DNA of 64,000 bases, taken from NCBI RefSeq assembly GCF_003846185.1, contig NZ_ML123034.1:923136-987135 (forward strand). Reading direction: 5' to 3'. The DNA comes from Streptomyces sp. ADI96-02. Lineage in GTDB: Bacteria; Actinomycetota; Actinomycetes; Streptomycetales; Streptomycetaceae. The notes below the pieces were generated by a model, which did no database searches, had not been told where the DNA came from, and saw nothing but the letters and a program-made list of their open reading frames with translations. The position numbers and the translations under genes were made by a program. This document shows, piece by piece, positions 1 to 7,396 of the stretch (positions are counted from its first letter, which is position 1; the number at the start of each line of letters is the position of its first letter).

Positions 1-65
1 GGGGAGCCAGTAGAGTCAGCCGCCATCGGCAGGCGCCCGCCCGCCGGAGGCCAGGGAGCGAAAGC

Positions 66-650
66 GTGCTGATCCCCCACGACACCCGGATCGCCCTCGA
101 CACGGTGGTCGATCTGGTGAACACCGCGCCGCAGGACGAGCCGGCGGCGGACACACCCGCGGACGGACCGGCCGACGGGCTCGCGGACGTCGCCGCGCTG
201 TACGCGTTCGCGCAGCGGCACCACATCAGCGGCGTCGGCACGCTCGGCGAGAAGGACCTGACCGCCGTACGGGAGGTGCGGACCCGGTTCGCGGAGGTCT
301 TCGCGGCTCCGGAAGCCCGGACCGCCGCCGACCTGGTCAACCGCCTGGTCGCCGCGGCCGGGACCACTCCGCAGCTCACCGATCACGACGGCTACGACTG
401 GCACGTGCACTACTTCGCGCCGGACGCCTCGATCGGCGACCACCTGGCGGCCGACTGCGGCATGGCGCTCGCGTTCATCATCGTGGCCGGCGAGCAGGAC
501 CGGCTGCGCCGGTGCGAGGCGCCGGACTGCGGGCGCGCCTTCGTCGACCTGTCGCGCAACCGCTCCCGCCGCTACTGCTCCAGCCGCACGTGCGGTAATC
601 GGCTCCATGTCGCCGCGTACCGGGCGCGACGGCGGGAGGCCGCGGGCTGA
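66..650 (+). CDS. CGNR zinc-finger protein (ABATE domain), probable transcriptional regulator
   Basis: The 194-residue protein has the two-part layout of the actinobacterial ABATE/CGNR family. An N-terminal domain opens with LDTVVDLVNT, and a C-terminal zinc finger holds C150, C155, C171 and C176, the last beginning the diagnostic CGNR (176-179). A basic tail (RARRR) follows. Family members are presumed DNA-binding stress regulators, but their targets are mostly unknown. The start is GTG with a GGGAG ribosome site about 8 bases upstream. The acidic Asp/Ala/Pro stretch near residues 25-40 looks like a family-variable linker. It is the first gene in the window, so its upstream context is not visible. 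Confidence 0.85.
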   Translation: MLIPHDTRIALDTVVDLVNTAPQDEPAADTPADGPADGLADVAALYAFAQRHHISGVGTLGEKDLTAVREVRTRFAEVFAAPEARTAADLVNRLVAAAGTTPQLTDHDGYDWHVHYFAPDASIGDHLAADCGMALAFIIVAGEQDRLRRCEAPDCGRAFVDLSRNRSRRYCSSRTCGNRLHVAAYRARRREAAG

Positions 651-690
651 GCGCCGGGGGCGCGCGGCGGACCGGCGGGCCGGGCGGCGG

Positions 691-846
691 TCACAGGACG
701 AAGAGGTCGTGCAGCGCGGCCAGCAGCAGCAGGCCCCCGACGACCGTCAGAAAGATCATCAGGGGCGGCTGGGAAAGCGCGAAGAGGCAGCCGCGGGGCT
801 CTTCGGCAGGGGGTGCGGGGGCCTCGCCCCGGAATGTTTCCGCCAT
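691..846 (-). CDS. 51-residue single-pass membrane protein
   Basis: This small ORF reads MAETFRGEAPAPP at the N-terminus. A short Pro/Ala/Glu-rich cytosolic segment is followed by a strongly hydrophobic helix (about residues 29-46) and the end LHDLFVL. Codon third positions are almost all G or C, as expected of a Streptomyces gene. ATG at 846 is the only sensible start, and no strong ribosome site precedes it (GGGGCGAGAT lies just upstream in the reading direction). No function can be assigned. It sits alone between the convergent CGNR gene and the next minus-strand membrane gene. Confidence 0.55.
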   Translation of the reverse strand: MAETFRGEAPAPPAEEPRGCLFALSQPPLMIFLTVVGGLLLLAALHDLFVL

Positions 847-1003
847 CTCGGGGCGATCATGACCCACCCGGAACCGGGTTGGCGATCAAGTTGCCCCAAC
901 ACCCCGGGAGTTCACCGTCCCGAGGCCACGAAAAATCGATCCGGCGTCCGAGCCGCCGTCATGCATTCGGACCGTGGTGCCGGACGGGGGCCGCGCGACG
1001 GTC

Positions 1004-1483
1004 TCAGATGCCGTGCTTCTTGAGAATCGCCTCGATGTCGCTGAAGTCGTCGCCGGGTGCCGCGGCCTGCTGCTTCTTCTCCGGCTTCACCGGCTTCCCC
1101 TGCTTCACCGGGGTCGCCGGACCGCGTGCGGAGCCGGTGGTCCCGAGCGAGGGCGCGGAGGCGGCCGGGGCCACCGCCTCGTTCCGCCGGCCGGCGCGGG
1201 CGGCCCGGCGCTCCGCCCGTGTCGTACCCCTGCGGCGCTCGACGGATCGCGTGATCATGAACAGCAGCCAGGCCAGGCCGAGCACGCAGAAGCCGATCCA
1301 GACGCTCGGCTTGAAGGCGATCCCGGAGAGCCACTCGACGACGCCGGTCAGCACCAGGCCGAAGGGCACCAGCGAGTAGGCGGCGATCCTGGTCGCGGTG
1401 AGGAACCGCTTGCGGTACGCGGTGACCGCGGCGATGCCCAGGCCCGCCGCCGACGCGGCGGAACAGATGGTCTCGGCAAGCAT
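1004..1483 (-). CDS. Membrane protein with two hydrophobic helices, function unknown
   Basis: The 159-residue product starts MLAETICSAASAAG. The chosen ATG at 1483 has a perfect GGAGG four bases upstream, which outweighs the longer in-frame ORF starting 36 bases earlier. Residues 5-25 and 33-65 contain hydrophobic helices separated by a basic loop (AYRKRF). The C-terminal 90 residues are charged and Ala/Lys-rich and end DIEAILKKHGI, probably a cytosolic tail. I do not recognise a catalytic motif. The C-terminal short helix DFSDIEAILKKHGI resembles docking tails of small actinobacterial membrane proteins, but this is only an impression. Confidence 0.7.
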   Translation of the reverse strand: MLAETICSAASAAGLGIAAVTAYRKRFLTATRIAAYSLVPFGLVLTGVVEWLSGIAFKPSVWIGFCVLGLAWLLFMITRSVERRRGTTRAERRAARAGRRNEAVAPAASAPSLGTTGSARGPATPVKQGKPVKPEKKQQAAAPGDDFSDIEAILKKHGI

Positions 1484-1651
1484 CGGGCCTCCAGGAGCAC
1501 GGGGAAACGTCCCTTCCATCCTGCACCGGCGACCGCCTTCGGGGCCACGCCGCCGGCCCGCCTCAGGGACATTTCAGGGCCGCGCTCCTCCCCGAGGACT
1601 GCCCCGTGATCCCGATGACGCATGTGCCGTCCGGCCTGGAAGACTGATTCC

Positions 1652-2167
1652 ATGAGCGAAACCACCCCCGCCGCACCGGTCGTCCTGGACCTCTGGTGCG
1701 AACTCGAATGCCCCGACTGCCACCGGGCCCTCACCGACGTGCACGCCCTCCGCGCCCGGTACGGCGACCGCGTGGAGATCAGGCTGCGGCACTTCCCGCT
1801 GGAGAAGCACCGGCACGCCTACGCGGCGGCCCAGGCCGCCGAGGAGGCCGCGGCCCAGGGCAAGGACTGGCCCTACGTCGAGGCGGTCCTCGCCCGGACC
1901 GCCGACCTGACCCGCGCCGGTGAACCGCTGCTGCTGGAGGTGGCGCGCGAACTGGGACTGGACGCCGAGGAGTTCGACACGGCCCTGATCGACGGACGGC
2001 ATCTGCTGATCGTCGACGCGGACCAGGCCGAGGGCCGGGCGATCGGCGTCACCGGCACTCCCACCTATGTGATCGGCGACGAGCGGCTGGACGGAGGCCG
2101 GAGCCAGGAGGGTCTGCGCGAGCGGATCGAGGAGATCGTCGACCGCCTGCTCGCCGCGCGGGACTGA
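1652..2167 (+). CDS. DsbA-family thioredoxin-fold oxidoreductase
   Basis: This 171-residue protein has a thioredoxin-like fold with the active-site dithiol CPDC at residues 20-23, after VVLDLWCELE. The cis-proline loop is at T136-P137-T138 (GTPTYVIG). Between them lies the helical insertion typical of DsbA/FrnE-like proteins, with repeated Ala/Glu residues and a conserved RLRHFPLEKHRHA stretch. No signal peptide is visible, so it probably works in the cytosol on disulfides or glutathione/mycothiol-type substrates. A third cysteine (C16) lies just before the active site. The ATG at 1652 is preferred over an upstream in-frame ATG because a GGAAG motif lies about 10 bases before it and the family begins at this point. 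Confidence 0.85.
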   Translation: MSETTPAAPVVLDLWCELECPDCHRALTDVHALRARYGDRVEIRLRHFPLEKHRHAYAAAQAAEEAAAQGKDWPYVEAVLARTADLTRAGEPLLLEVARELGLDAEEFDTALIDGRHLLIVDADQAEGRAIGVTGTPTYVIGDERLDGGRSQEGLRERIEEIVDRLLAARD

Positions 2168-2195
2168 CGCCTTCCCCGCCCGCGCCCCGACCGCT

Positions 2196-3032
2196 TCAGA
2201 GGACCTTGGCCAGGTTGTACCGCGTCGTGGCGTAGCCGAGGGACTCGTACAGCCGCAGCGCGGGCGTGTTCGAGGCGAAGACGTGCAGTCCGAGCCGGTC
2301 CTGGCCGCCGGCCCGGGTGATGTCCTCGGCGAGGAGCATCAGGGCCCGGCCGTAACCGCTGCCCCGGTGCTCCTCGCGCACCTCGACGTCGAAGACGTAT
2401 CCGGCCGGACCGCCCGGCGGCTCGTCCCGCACGGCCACCCAGACGTGGCCGACGGTCTCGTCGCCGCGCAGGAGCACCTGGAAGCGGACGCCTTCGGTCC
2501 GCGCGCCGTCGGGGAGGTGGCGGGCGTGGTCCGACTCGGACTTGAGCCGGGCCTGCTCCGGCGGCACACCGCGCTCGGTCCAGGTGCGGGCGTACGAGAT
2601 GACCGCCTCGCGCCGCCAGGCGGCGAACTCCTCCCCGCTCATCGGGCGCGAGGTCAGACCGCCGGGCAGCGCGGCCGTACCGGGGCCCAGGCGCTTGGCC
2701 ATGTTGCGGCTGCGTTCGGTGTAACCGAGGGCGACGGCGAGCCGCAGGGCGGGCTCGTTGTCCGCCGGAACCTCCACCCGCGCCCGGGTGCACCCCCACT
2801 GCCGCAGCACCTCCTCGGCCGCGAGCACGGCGATCGTGCCGCGTCCGCGCCTGCGCCTCTCCTCGTCGACGCGCAGGTCCCGGACCACCCCGGCCGCGGC
2901 GCCGAACGACTCGTCGGTGCTGATCGCGACCGAGCCGACGGGCCGACCGTTGTCGCACACGTCGTAGCCGCGCGAACGCACACCGTCTTCGCCTTGCTGG
3001 AGCGGCCCGGACGGCCGGAGTGTCGTAGTCAT
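2196..3032 (-). CDS. Tandem GNAT N-acetyltransferase (two GNAT domains)
   Basis: The 278-residue protein contains two acetyl-CoA-dependent GNAT folds in a row. The first (about residues 20-115) has the motif A region VRDLRVDEERRRRGRGTI and ends ALGYTERSRNMAKRL. The second (about 155-278) has VEVREEHRGSGYGRALM and ends SLGYATTRYNLAKVL. The two halves end in closely similar phrases, so the gene probably arose by duplication, as in MshD-like acetyltransferases. MshD itself cannot be claimed from sequence reading alone. The ATG at 3032 is taken rather than TTG at 3035. A GGGGGA lies about 12 bases upstream. Confidence 0.8.
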   Translation of the reverse strand: MTTTLRPSGPLQQGEDGVRSRGYDVCDNGRPVGSVAISTDESFGAAAGVVRDLRVDEERRRRGRGTIAVLAAEEVLRQWGCTRARVEVPADNEPALRLAVALGYTERSRNMAKRLGPGTAALPGGLTSRPMSGEEFAAWRREAVISYARTWTERGVPPEQARLKSESDHARHLPDGARTEGVRFQVLLRGDETVGHVWVAVRDEPPGGPAGYVFDVEVREEHRGSGYGRALMLLAEDITRAGGQDRLGLHVFASNTPALRLYESLGYATTRYNLAKVL

Positions 3033-3099
3033 CAAGGCTTCTATCCCCCGGACGGGCCGGCGTCACGCGCTGAGCCGACTCCCGGGGCCGGGCGCGGCC

Positions 3100-3921
3100 T
3101 TACGGGTCGAGATCCTCGCCGGCCCGCTCCTCGAAGACGCGCATGGCCTTCGCCGTCACCGGCCCGGGTGCCCCCGGCAGCTCCCGGCCGTCGACGCGGT
3201 GCACCGCCTGGACGTCGCGCAGGGTGGAGGTCAGGAAGACCTCGTCGGCCTCGGCCAGCGCCCGCATCGGCAGGTCGGTCTCCTCCGCACCGGTCCACTC
3301 GACCACGAGGGCGCGGGTGATCCCGGCGAGGCAGCCGCTCGCCACGGGCGGGGTGTGGACGCGGCCGTCCAGGACGACGAACACGTTCGACCCGGTGCCC
3401 TCGCAGAGCCGGTCGGCCGTGTTCGGGAACAGCGCCTCCGACGCGCCCTGCTCGCGGGCCCGGGCGAGCGCGACGACGTTCTCCGCGTACGAGGTCGTCT
3501 TGAGCCCGGTGAGCGCGCCGCGTTCGTTGCGGGTCCAGGGCACCGTGATCACGGCGGTGGTGTCCGGCCGGCGGGTCACCCCGTCGAGCGCCACGACCAG
3601 GCTCGGCCCGTCGTCACCCCGGTCCGAGCCGAGCGGCGAGAGGCCGCCGGTGTACGTGAGGCGCAGCCGGCCCAGGGGTACGGGGTTGGCCTCCACGACG
3701 GCGGCGACGGCGCGGCGGACCTCGTCGAGGTCCGGATCGGGCAGGCCGAGCCCGCGCGCCGACCGGGTCAGCCGGTCGAGGTGCCGGGTCAGCGCGAAGG
3801 GCCGCCCGTGGCTGGTGCGGACCGTCTCGAAGATGCCGTCGCCCACGGTCAGCCCGTGGTCGAGCACCGGGAGACGGGCGTCCTCCGCGTCGTGCAGTCC
3901 CCCGTTGACCCAGATCCTCAT
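3100..3921 (-). CDS. pabC: Aminodeoxychorismate lyase-like class IV aminotransferase
   Basis: This 273-residue PLP-fold class IV enzyme belongs to the PabC/IlvE/DAAT family. The catalytic lysine is K141 (TGLKTTSYAENV), followed by the family signatures EALFPNT and GCLAGITRALV. PabC makes p-aminobenzoate from 4-amino-4-deoxychorismate for folate. Its start ATG overlaps the stop of the upstream chorismate-binding gene by four bases (ATGA), so the two are translationally coupled, and this pairing is the main reason for choosing PabC over a branched-chain or D-amino acid aminotransferase. The ribosome site GGAAGGA is well placed. Substrate choice inside class IV cannot be settled by motif alone. 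Confidence 0.8.
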   Translation of the reverse strand: MRIWVNGGLHDAEDARLPVLDHGLTVGDGIFETVRTSHGRPFALTRHLDRLTRSARGLGLPDPDLDEVRRAVAAVVEANPVPLGRLRLTYTGGLSPLGSDRGDDGPSLVVALDGVTRRPDTTAVITVPWTRNERGALTGLKTTSYAENVVALARAREQGASEALFPNTADRLCEGTGSNVFVVLDGRVHTPPVASGCLAGITRALVVEWTGAEETDLPMRALAEADEVFLTSTLRDVQAVHRVDGRELPGAPGPVTAKAMRVFEERAGEDLDP

Positions 3922-4973
3922 GGCGCGGTCCTTCCTGTCTGCTCGTACACACCCGACGCTACAGCGAGCAGCCGGGAAGCCTTCAGTTCGGTCTCGTCCC
4001 ACTCCCGCTCCGGGTCGGAGCCCCAGGTGATGCCGGCGCCGGTGCCGAAGCACAACAGGGGGGCGGCGCCGGTCCGGTCGATCCAGAACGTCCGTATGCC
4101 GACGGCGAGCGAAGCCGTCGACCGGTCGGCGTCGACCCAGCCGATCGCACCGCAGTACGGTCCGCGCGGGCCCCGCTCCAGCTCCGCGATGATCCGCAGG
4201 GCGCTGGACTTGGGCGCTCCGGTGACCGAACCGGGCGGGAAGGCCGCGGCGAACAGCTCCGGCCAGCCCGCGCCGTCGGCCAGCCGGCCCCGCACGCTGG
4301 ACACGAGGTGGACGAGGCCCGGGTGCTTCTCGACGACGCAGAGGTCGGGGACGCTGACGCTGCCGGTCGCGCAGACCCTGCCGAGGTCATTGCGGACGAG
4401 GTCCACGATCATGACGTTCTCGGCGTGGTCCTTCTCCAGCAGGTCGGCCTCCGTGCGGCCGGTGCCCTTGATCGGCCCGGACTCGACGGTCCGGCCGTCG
4501 CGCCGCAGGAACAGTTCGGGGGACGCGGTGGCCACCTCGATCCCGTGGCCGGGCAGCCGAATCGTTCCGGCGTAGGGGGCTGGGTTGCCGCGGGCGAGCA
4601 GGGCGGTGAGGGCGTCGACGTCGGCCGCGCCGGGGCCGGGCAGCGGGGCGGACAGGACCCGGCAGAGGTTCGCCTGGTAGACGTCTCCGGCCGCGATGTG
4701 TTCCCGGATCCGCCGCACGCCCGCCGTGTAGGCGTCATGGTCGAGTGACGACGTCCACTCCCCGGCGGCGGGCCCGCGCCAGGCCCCGGGCGCCGGTGCG
4801 GGCACCGGCTCCCGGCGGACCGAGGCGAAGCGGGCGCAGACGGGACGGCCTTCGAAATCGGCGCATACGGCCCAGAAGCCGGACGAGTCGAGGGCCGCCG
4901 GGTCACGGGTCACGTCCTGCAGACCGGAGGCGACGAGGCCGCCGAAGCGGGCCATGGGAGCGAGGTCGAACAC
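3918..4973 (-). CDS. pabB: Chorismate-binding enzyme, aminodeoxychorismate synthase component I-like
   Basis: This 351-residue protein of the TrpE/PabB/MenF chorismate-binding superfamily carries the signatures VDLVRNDLGRV and GSVTGAPKSSALRI, plus the C-terminal FGTGAGITWGSDP block. It would convert chorismate to aminodeoxychorismate with ammonia supplied by a PabA glutaminase encoded elsewhere. The sequence is short because the usual N-terminal regulatory region is reduced, which fits PabB better than anthranilate synthase. The GTG start has no ribosome site, but TAGACT (4981-4986 on the complement) ends seven bases before it. A leaderless message is therefore likely. It is followed, with a 4-base overlap, by the lyase. 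Confidence 0.8.
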   Translation of the reverse strand: MFDLAPMARFGGLVASGLQDVTRDPAALDSSGFWAVCADFEGRPVCARFASVRREPVPAPAPGAWRGPAAGEWTSSLDHDAYTAGVRRIREHIAAGDVYQANLCRVLSAPLPGPGAADVDALTALLARGNPAPYAGTIRLPGHGIEVATASPELFLRRDGRTVESGPIKGTGRTEADLLEKDHAENVMIVDLVRNDLGRVCATGSVSVPDLCVVEKHPGLVHLVSSVRGRLADGAGWPELFAAAFPPGSVTGAPKSSALRIIAELERGPRGPYCGAIGWVDADRSTASLAVGIRTFWIDRTGAAPLLCFGTGAGITWGSDPEREWDETELKASRLLAVASGVYEQTGRTAP

Positions 4974-4987
4974 GCTGGTGAGTCTAG
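4974..4987 (-). promoter_or_regulatory. Putative -10 of a leaderless pabB promoter
   Basis: Read on the minus strand, TAGACT is followed by seven bases and the GTG start of the chorismate-binding gene. No Shine-Dalgarno sequence lies between. This spacing is what leaderless Streptomyces transcripts show. A convincing -35 is not apparent. Confidence 0.45.
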
Positions 4988-5033
4988 GACGGTGCGCGGT
5001 GACCCGCGTCGGGGCGGAGGCAGCGCAGCACGC

Positions 5034-5055
5034 AGCACAAACGCGTTTTTGTGCT
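5034..5055. promoter_or_regulatory. Inverted repeat over the tRNA promoter -35
   Basis: GCACAAA (5035-5041) and TTTGTGC (5048-5054) form seven-base arms separated by CGCGTT, extended to eight by flanking A and T. The right arm contains the -35 hexamer of the tRNA promoter, and the whole element lies between divergent pabB and the tRNA genes. It could be a repressor site or a short terminator-like hairpin. Confidence 0.4.
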
Positions 5056-5076
5056 GGACCGGGAATCCGCTAGAGT
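5049..5076 (+). promoter_or_regulatory. Promoter of the tRNA-Gly/Cys/Val cluster
   Basis: TTGTGC (5049-5054) and TAGAGT (5071-5076) are separated by 16 bases and point into the tRNA genes, the first of which begins about 40 bases downstream. This is a good match to a Streptomyces vegetative promoter. It lies in the only large gap upstream of the cluster. Confidence 0.6.
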
Positions 5077-5118
5077 TCAACACGTCGCCGGGACGCGCAA
5101 GCGGGCCGGAAAGGACAA

Positions 5119-5191
5119 GCGGACGTAGCTCAGTTGGTAGAGCGCAACCTTGCCAAGGTTGAGGTCGCCAGTTCGAACCTGGTCGTCCGCT
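5119..5191 (+). tRNA. tRNA-Gly (anticodon GCC)
   Basis: A complete cloverleaf of 73 bases is present. The acceptor GCGGACG pairs with CGTCCGC and a T discriminator follows. The D arm is GCTC...GAGC, the anticodon stem CAACC/GGTTG carries loop TTGCCAA, and the T arm is GCCAG TTCGAAC CTGGT. The anticodon is GCC. The 3' CCA is not encoded. It is the first gene of a five-tRNA transcription unit. Confidence 0.97.
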
Positions 5192-5199
5192 CGCTGAAT

Positions 5200-5226
5200 G
5201 ATGGGGGTTCTTCCCGAAGCCCCATC
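5200..5226 (+). other. Intergenic hairpin between tRNA-Gly and tRNA-Cys
   Basis: GATGGGG pairs with CCCCATC around a 13-base loop that contains a further TTC/GAA pairing. It fills the gap between two co-transcribed tRNAs and has no T run, so it more likely guides precursor processing than ends transcription. Confidence 0.4.
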
Positions 5227-5229
5227 CCT

Positions 5230-5303
5230 GGTGGAGTGGCCGAGAGGCGAGGCAACGGCCTGCAAAGCCGTCTACACGGGTTCAAATCCCGTCTCCACCT
5301 CCA
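5230..5303 (+). tRNA. tRNA-Cys (anticodon GCA)
   Basis: The acceptor GGTGGAG pairs with CTCCACC and a T discriminator follows. The sequence then reads CCA, so this tRNA, unlike its neighbours, appears to encode its 3' end. The anticodon stem ACGGC/GCCGT carries loop CTGCAAA with anticodon GCA. The T arm is CGGG TTCAAAT CCCG. Confidence 0.95.
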
Positions 5304-5304
5304 A

Positions 5305-5376
5305 GGACGATTAGCTCAGCGGGAGAGCGCTTCCCTGACACGGAAGAGGTCACTGGTTCAATCCCAGTATCGTCCA
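5305..5376 (+). tRNA. tRNA-Val (anticodon GAC), copy 1
   Basis: This is a 72-base cloverleaf with acceptor GGACGAT/ATCGTCC, anticodon stem CTTCC/GGAAG and loop CTGACAC (anticodon GAC). The T arm is ACTGG TTCAATC CCAGT. It begins one base after the CCA of tRNA-Cys. Its interior is identical to the next two genes and only the outer acceptor pairs differ, with compensating changes on both strands. Confidence 0.97.
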
Positions 5377-5394
5377 CTGGTCCGTGAGGACCCC

Positions 5395-5466
5395 GCGCGA
5401 TTAGCTCAGCGGGAGAGCGCTTCCCTGACACGGAAGAGGTCACTGGTTCAATCCCAGTATCGCGCA
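5395..5466 (+). tRNA. tRNA-Val (anticodon GAC), copy 2
   Basis: This 72-base tRNA has acceptor GCGCGAT/ATCGCGC and a body identical to copy 1, including the GAC anticodon. The 3' CCA is not encoded. It is separated from copy 1 by 18 bases. Confidence 0.97.
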
Positions 5467-5491
5467 CGCAGTACACACGCAGGGTCACCCT

Positions 5492-5563
5492 GCGCGATTA
5501 GCTCAGCGGGAGAGCGCTTCCCTGACACGGAAGAGGTCACTGGTTCAATCCCAGTATCGCGCA
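5492..5563 (+). tRNA. tRNA-Val (anticodon GAC), copy 3
   Basis: This gene is identical over its full 72 bases to copy 2 (acceptor GCGCGAT/ATCGCGC, anticodon GAC). It is the last gene of the tRNA unit, nine bases before the terminator. Confidence 0.97.
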
Positions 5564-5571
5564 CCGAAGAG

Positions 5572-5600
5572 AACCCCCCGGCCGTCTCGGCCGGGGGGTT
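5572..5600 (+). terminator. Terminator of the tRNA cluster
   Basis: A perfect 13-base-pair stem (5572-5584 with 5588-5600) encloses a TCT loop and is followed by CTTCGTC. It directly follows the last tRNA-Val and separates it from the convergent zinc-ribbon gene, so it may act in both directions. Confidence 0.85.
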
Positions 5601-5614
5601 CTTCGTCTCCCCGC

Positions 5615-5905
5615 TCAGGAGGAGAAGAGCATCCGGCCGAAGCCCTTCTGGCGGTGGTGGCCGTAGTGACCGCCCTGGTGCGGCGCGCCCCACGCGGGCG
5701 CGTGGGCGGCGGGGGCGGCCGGGTATGCCTGCGGGGCGGGCGGAGCGGGCGGGGCCTGCTGCGACCACTGCGACTCCAGGCGGGTCAGGGACTCCAGCTC
5801 GCCGTAGTCCAGGAATATCCCCCGGCAGCCGCTGCACTGCTCGATCTGGACGCCATTGCGGTTGTACGTGTGCATCTGCGCGTGACACTTGGGACACTGC
5901 ATCAT
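5615..5905 (-). CDS. TFIIB-type zinc-ribbon protein
   Basis: The 96-residue protein begins MMQCPKC. Cysteines C4, C7, C24 and C27 form a CxxC-16-CxxC zinc ribbon (CPKC and CSGC), followed by GIFLDYGELESL, the standard ending of the zf-TFIIB (PF13453-type) domain. The rest is a Pro/Ala/Tyr/His-rich low-complexity tail ending GFGRMLFSS. Function in this family is not defined, and the ribbon most likely binds nucleic acid or a protein partner. GAGGAG lies eight bases before the first ATG. The gene converges on the tRNA cluster terminator. Confidence 0.85.
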   Translation of the reverse strand: MMQCPKCHAQMHTYNRNGVQIEQCSGCRGIFLDYGELESLTRLESQWSQQAPPAPPAPQAYPAAPAAHAPAWGAPHQGGHYGHHRQKGFGRMLFSS

Positions 5906-5970
5906 CGGCTCGGCTCCTCGCCCTCGTCGTGCCGTCGCCGGAATGCATGCCCGGCCACGGTCAGTTCACC

Positions 5971-6930
5971 CTACGTCGCGTCCTCGGCGGCCAACTGGGG
6001 CGGGAGGGACGCAATTCGGGCACAGGCCTCGATCATCAGCAGCTCCAGCTCGTCCGGATCGCGTTCCTGTGCCGCGCACTTGGCCAGGGCCAGGGCCGCC
6101 GTCTGCACGGTCAACGCCCGTGCGGGCACGTCCAACGCCCGCCAGGGGTCGCCGTCGGCGGGCACCGCCGGCCCCCCGGCGGCCCGGTAGGCGTCCAGGA
6201 AGAGCAGCCAGTCCTCGTACGGCAGCACGCCGGCCGCGTACCAGGCGGCGGGCCGGGCGAGGTCCCAGGCCGGATCGCCCGTACCGGCGTCGTCGACGTC
6301 GATGAGCAGCCAGGGCCCGGCCGGCGCCGGGTGGCGGACGAACTGGCCGAGGTGCAGGTCCCCGTGGCACAGGAAGCCGGCCCGCGTCGCGGGATTCGCC
6401 GCCTCGCCGCGGGCCCAGGCGGGCAGGGCCCGCCAGGCGGCCAGGACGGGGCGAACCGGTGGCGGTGTGCCGGGAAGGGCGGTCCGCATCCGCAGGACGG
6501 CCCGGGCGGCCTTGGCCGGGCCGCGCATGGGCGGAAGGGGGAACGGGGGCGCGGTCCGGTGGAGGCGGGCGAGCAGTTGGGCGGCCGGGGTCCAGGGAGC
6601 GGCGGCCGGGTCGGCGGGGTCGACGGGTGTTCCGTACGGCCAGAGGGAGACGGCACGACGGCCGGCGGCGAGGCCGGGGGGTGCGCCGAGCGGCGGGAGG
6701 AGGATGCCGGTCATGGACGGGTCGGCGGCGAGGGCGAGGCGGGCCGACAGGTCCGCGCGGTCCGTGTCCGGCGCGTGGGCCTTGGCCACCACGGGTCCGC
6801 TGCGGACGACGGTGCCGTCCGGGCGGTCCGCGAGGACTTCGGGCGGCGCGCAGCCGCGGTGCGTCTGCGCCGGGTGGGCGAGGCGGTGCGCCAGCGCGCC
6901 CAGCTCGTCGACGACTGAGGTGGTACGCAA
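5971..6930 (-). CDS. Aminoglycoside phosphotransferase (APH)-fold protein
   Basis: The protein has the C-terminal half of a small-molecule kinase of the APH/choline-kinase fold. The catalytic loop is HGDLHLGQF, with Q where many enzymes have N, followed by the metal-binding IDVDDAGTGDPAWDLARP. The substrate is unknown, since such genes are common in Streptomyces and most are not resistance genes. A TTG start at 6930 (319 residues) is preferred because GGGGGAG lies four bases upstream and the longer ORF upstream of it looks non-coding. The N-lobe lysine (KAHAP, around residue 55) is present. It is transcribed alone. Confidence 0.75.
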   Translation of the reverse strand: MRTTSVVDELGALAHRLAHPAQTHRGCAPPEVLADRPDGTVVRSGPVVAKAHAPDTDRADLSARLALAADPSMTGILLPPLGAPPGLAAGRRAVSLWPYGTPVDPADPAAAPWTPAAQLLARLHRTAPPFPLPPMRGPAKAARAVLRMRTALPGTPPPVRPVLAAWRALPAWARGEAANPATRAGFLCHGDLHLGQFVRHPAPAGPWLLIDVDDAGTGDPAWDLARPAAWYAAGVLPYEDWLLFLDAYRAAGGPAVPADGDPWRALDVPARALTVQTAALALAKCAAQERDPDELELLMIEACARIASLPPQLAAEDAT

Positions 6931-7189
6931 CGGCTCCCCCGGCGGCGGTCGGCCGGCTCTGCCGCCGGTCCTCGCAGAGCCTACGCCGCGAGCCGCGTGC
7001 TCCAGCCGGTCGGGGCGGCGACCGGCGGCCCCGGCAGGGCCGGTGGGGTCCGGGCGGGTCCGGACAGCGCGATGCCCGGTCAGCTCCCCAGCTGACCGGA
7101 CAAACGCTGCCGTCCGCCGCACCCCCGTCCCCACGGGGCTGTTGACCGGATGTCGGGTCAGGACCGCTCTTCCGGACCCCGGGCGCCGC
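6931..7189. other. Intergenic region upstream of the APH-fold gene
   Basis: These 259 bases between two minus-strand genes contain no credible ORF. They presumably hold the promoter of the APH-fold gene. No promoter hexamers or repeats stand out. Confidence 0.4.
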
Positions 7190-7396
7190 TCAGCGCCCCA
7201 GCATCACAGCCACGGACGACGCCTGTGTGACCACTGCCTCCCAGCCGCCGAAGACGACGGCGAGCAGGGCTGCCAGGGGAAGGACCATGGCCGTCGCCAC
7301 CAAGGGGTGGCGGGTGCCGGACGTGCGGGCGCCGAGCGATGCGTACGCCTTGCGTCCTTGCGTACGGACCATCGTCCGCGGTGCCGTGTCCGACAT
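7190..7396 (-). CDS. 68-residue membrane protein
   Basis: This short protein begins MSDTAPRTMVRTQGRKAYAS. Residues 1-30 are basic and polar, and residues 33-65 are strongly hydrophobic (AMVLPLAALLAVVFGG), consistent with one membrane helix or a hairpin. AGGAGAGG four bases before the ATG at 7396 fixes the start and rules out the longer in-frame ORF. No domain is recognised. Confidence 0.7.
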   Translation of the reverse strand: MSDTAPRTMVRTQGRKAYASLGARTSGTRHPLVATAMVLPLAALLAVVFGGWEAVVTQASSVAVMLGR

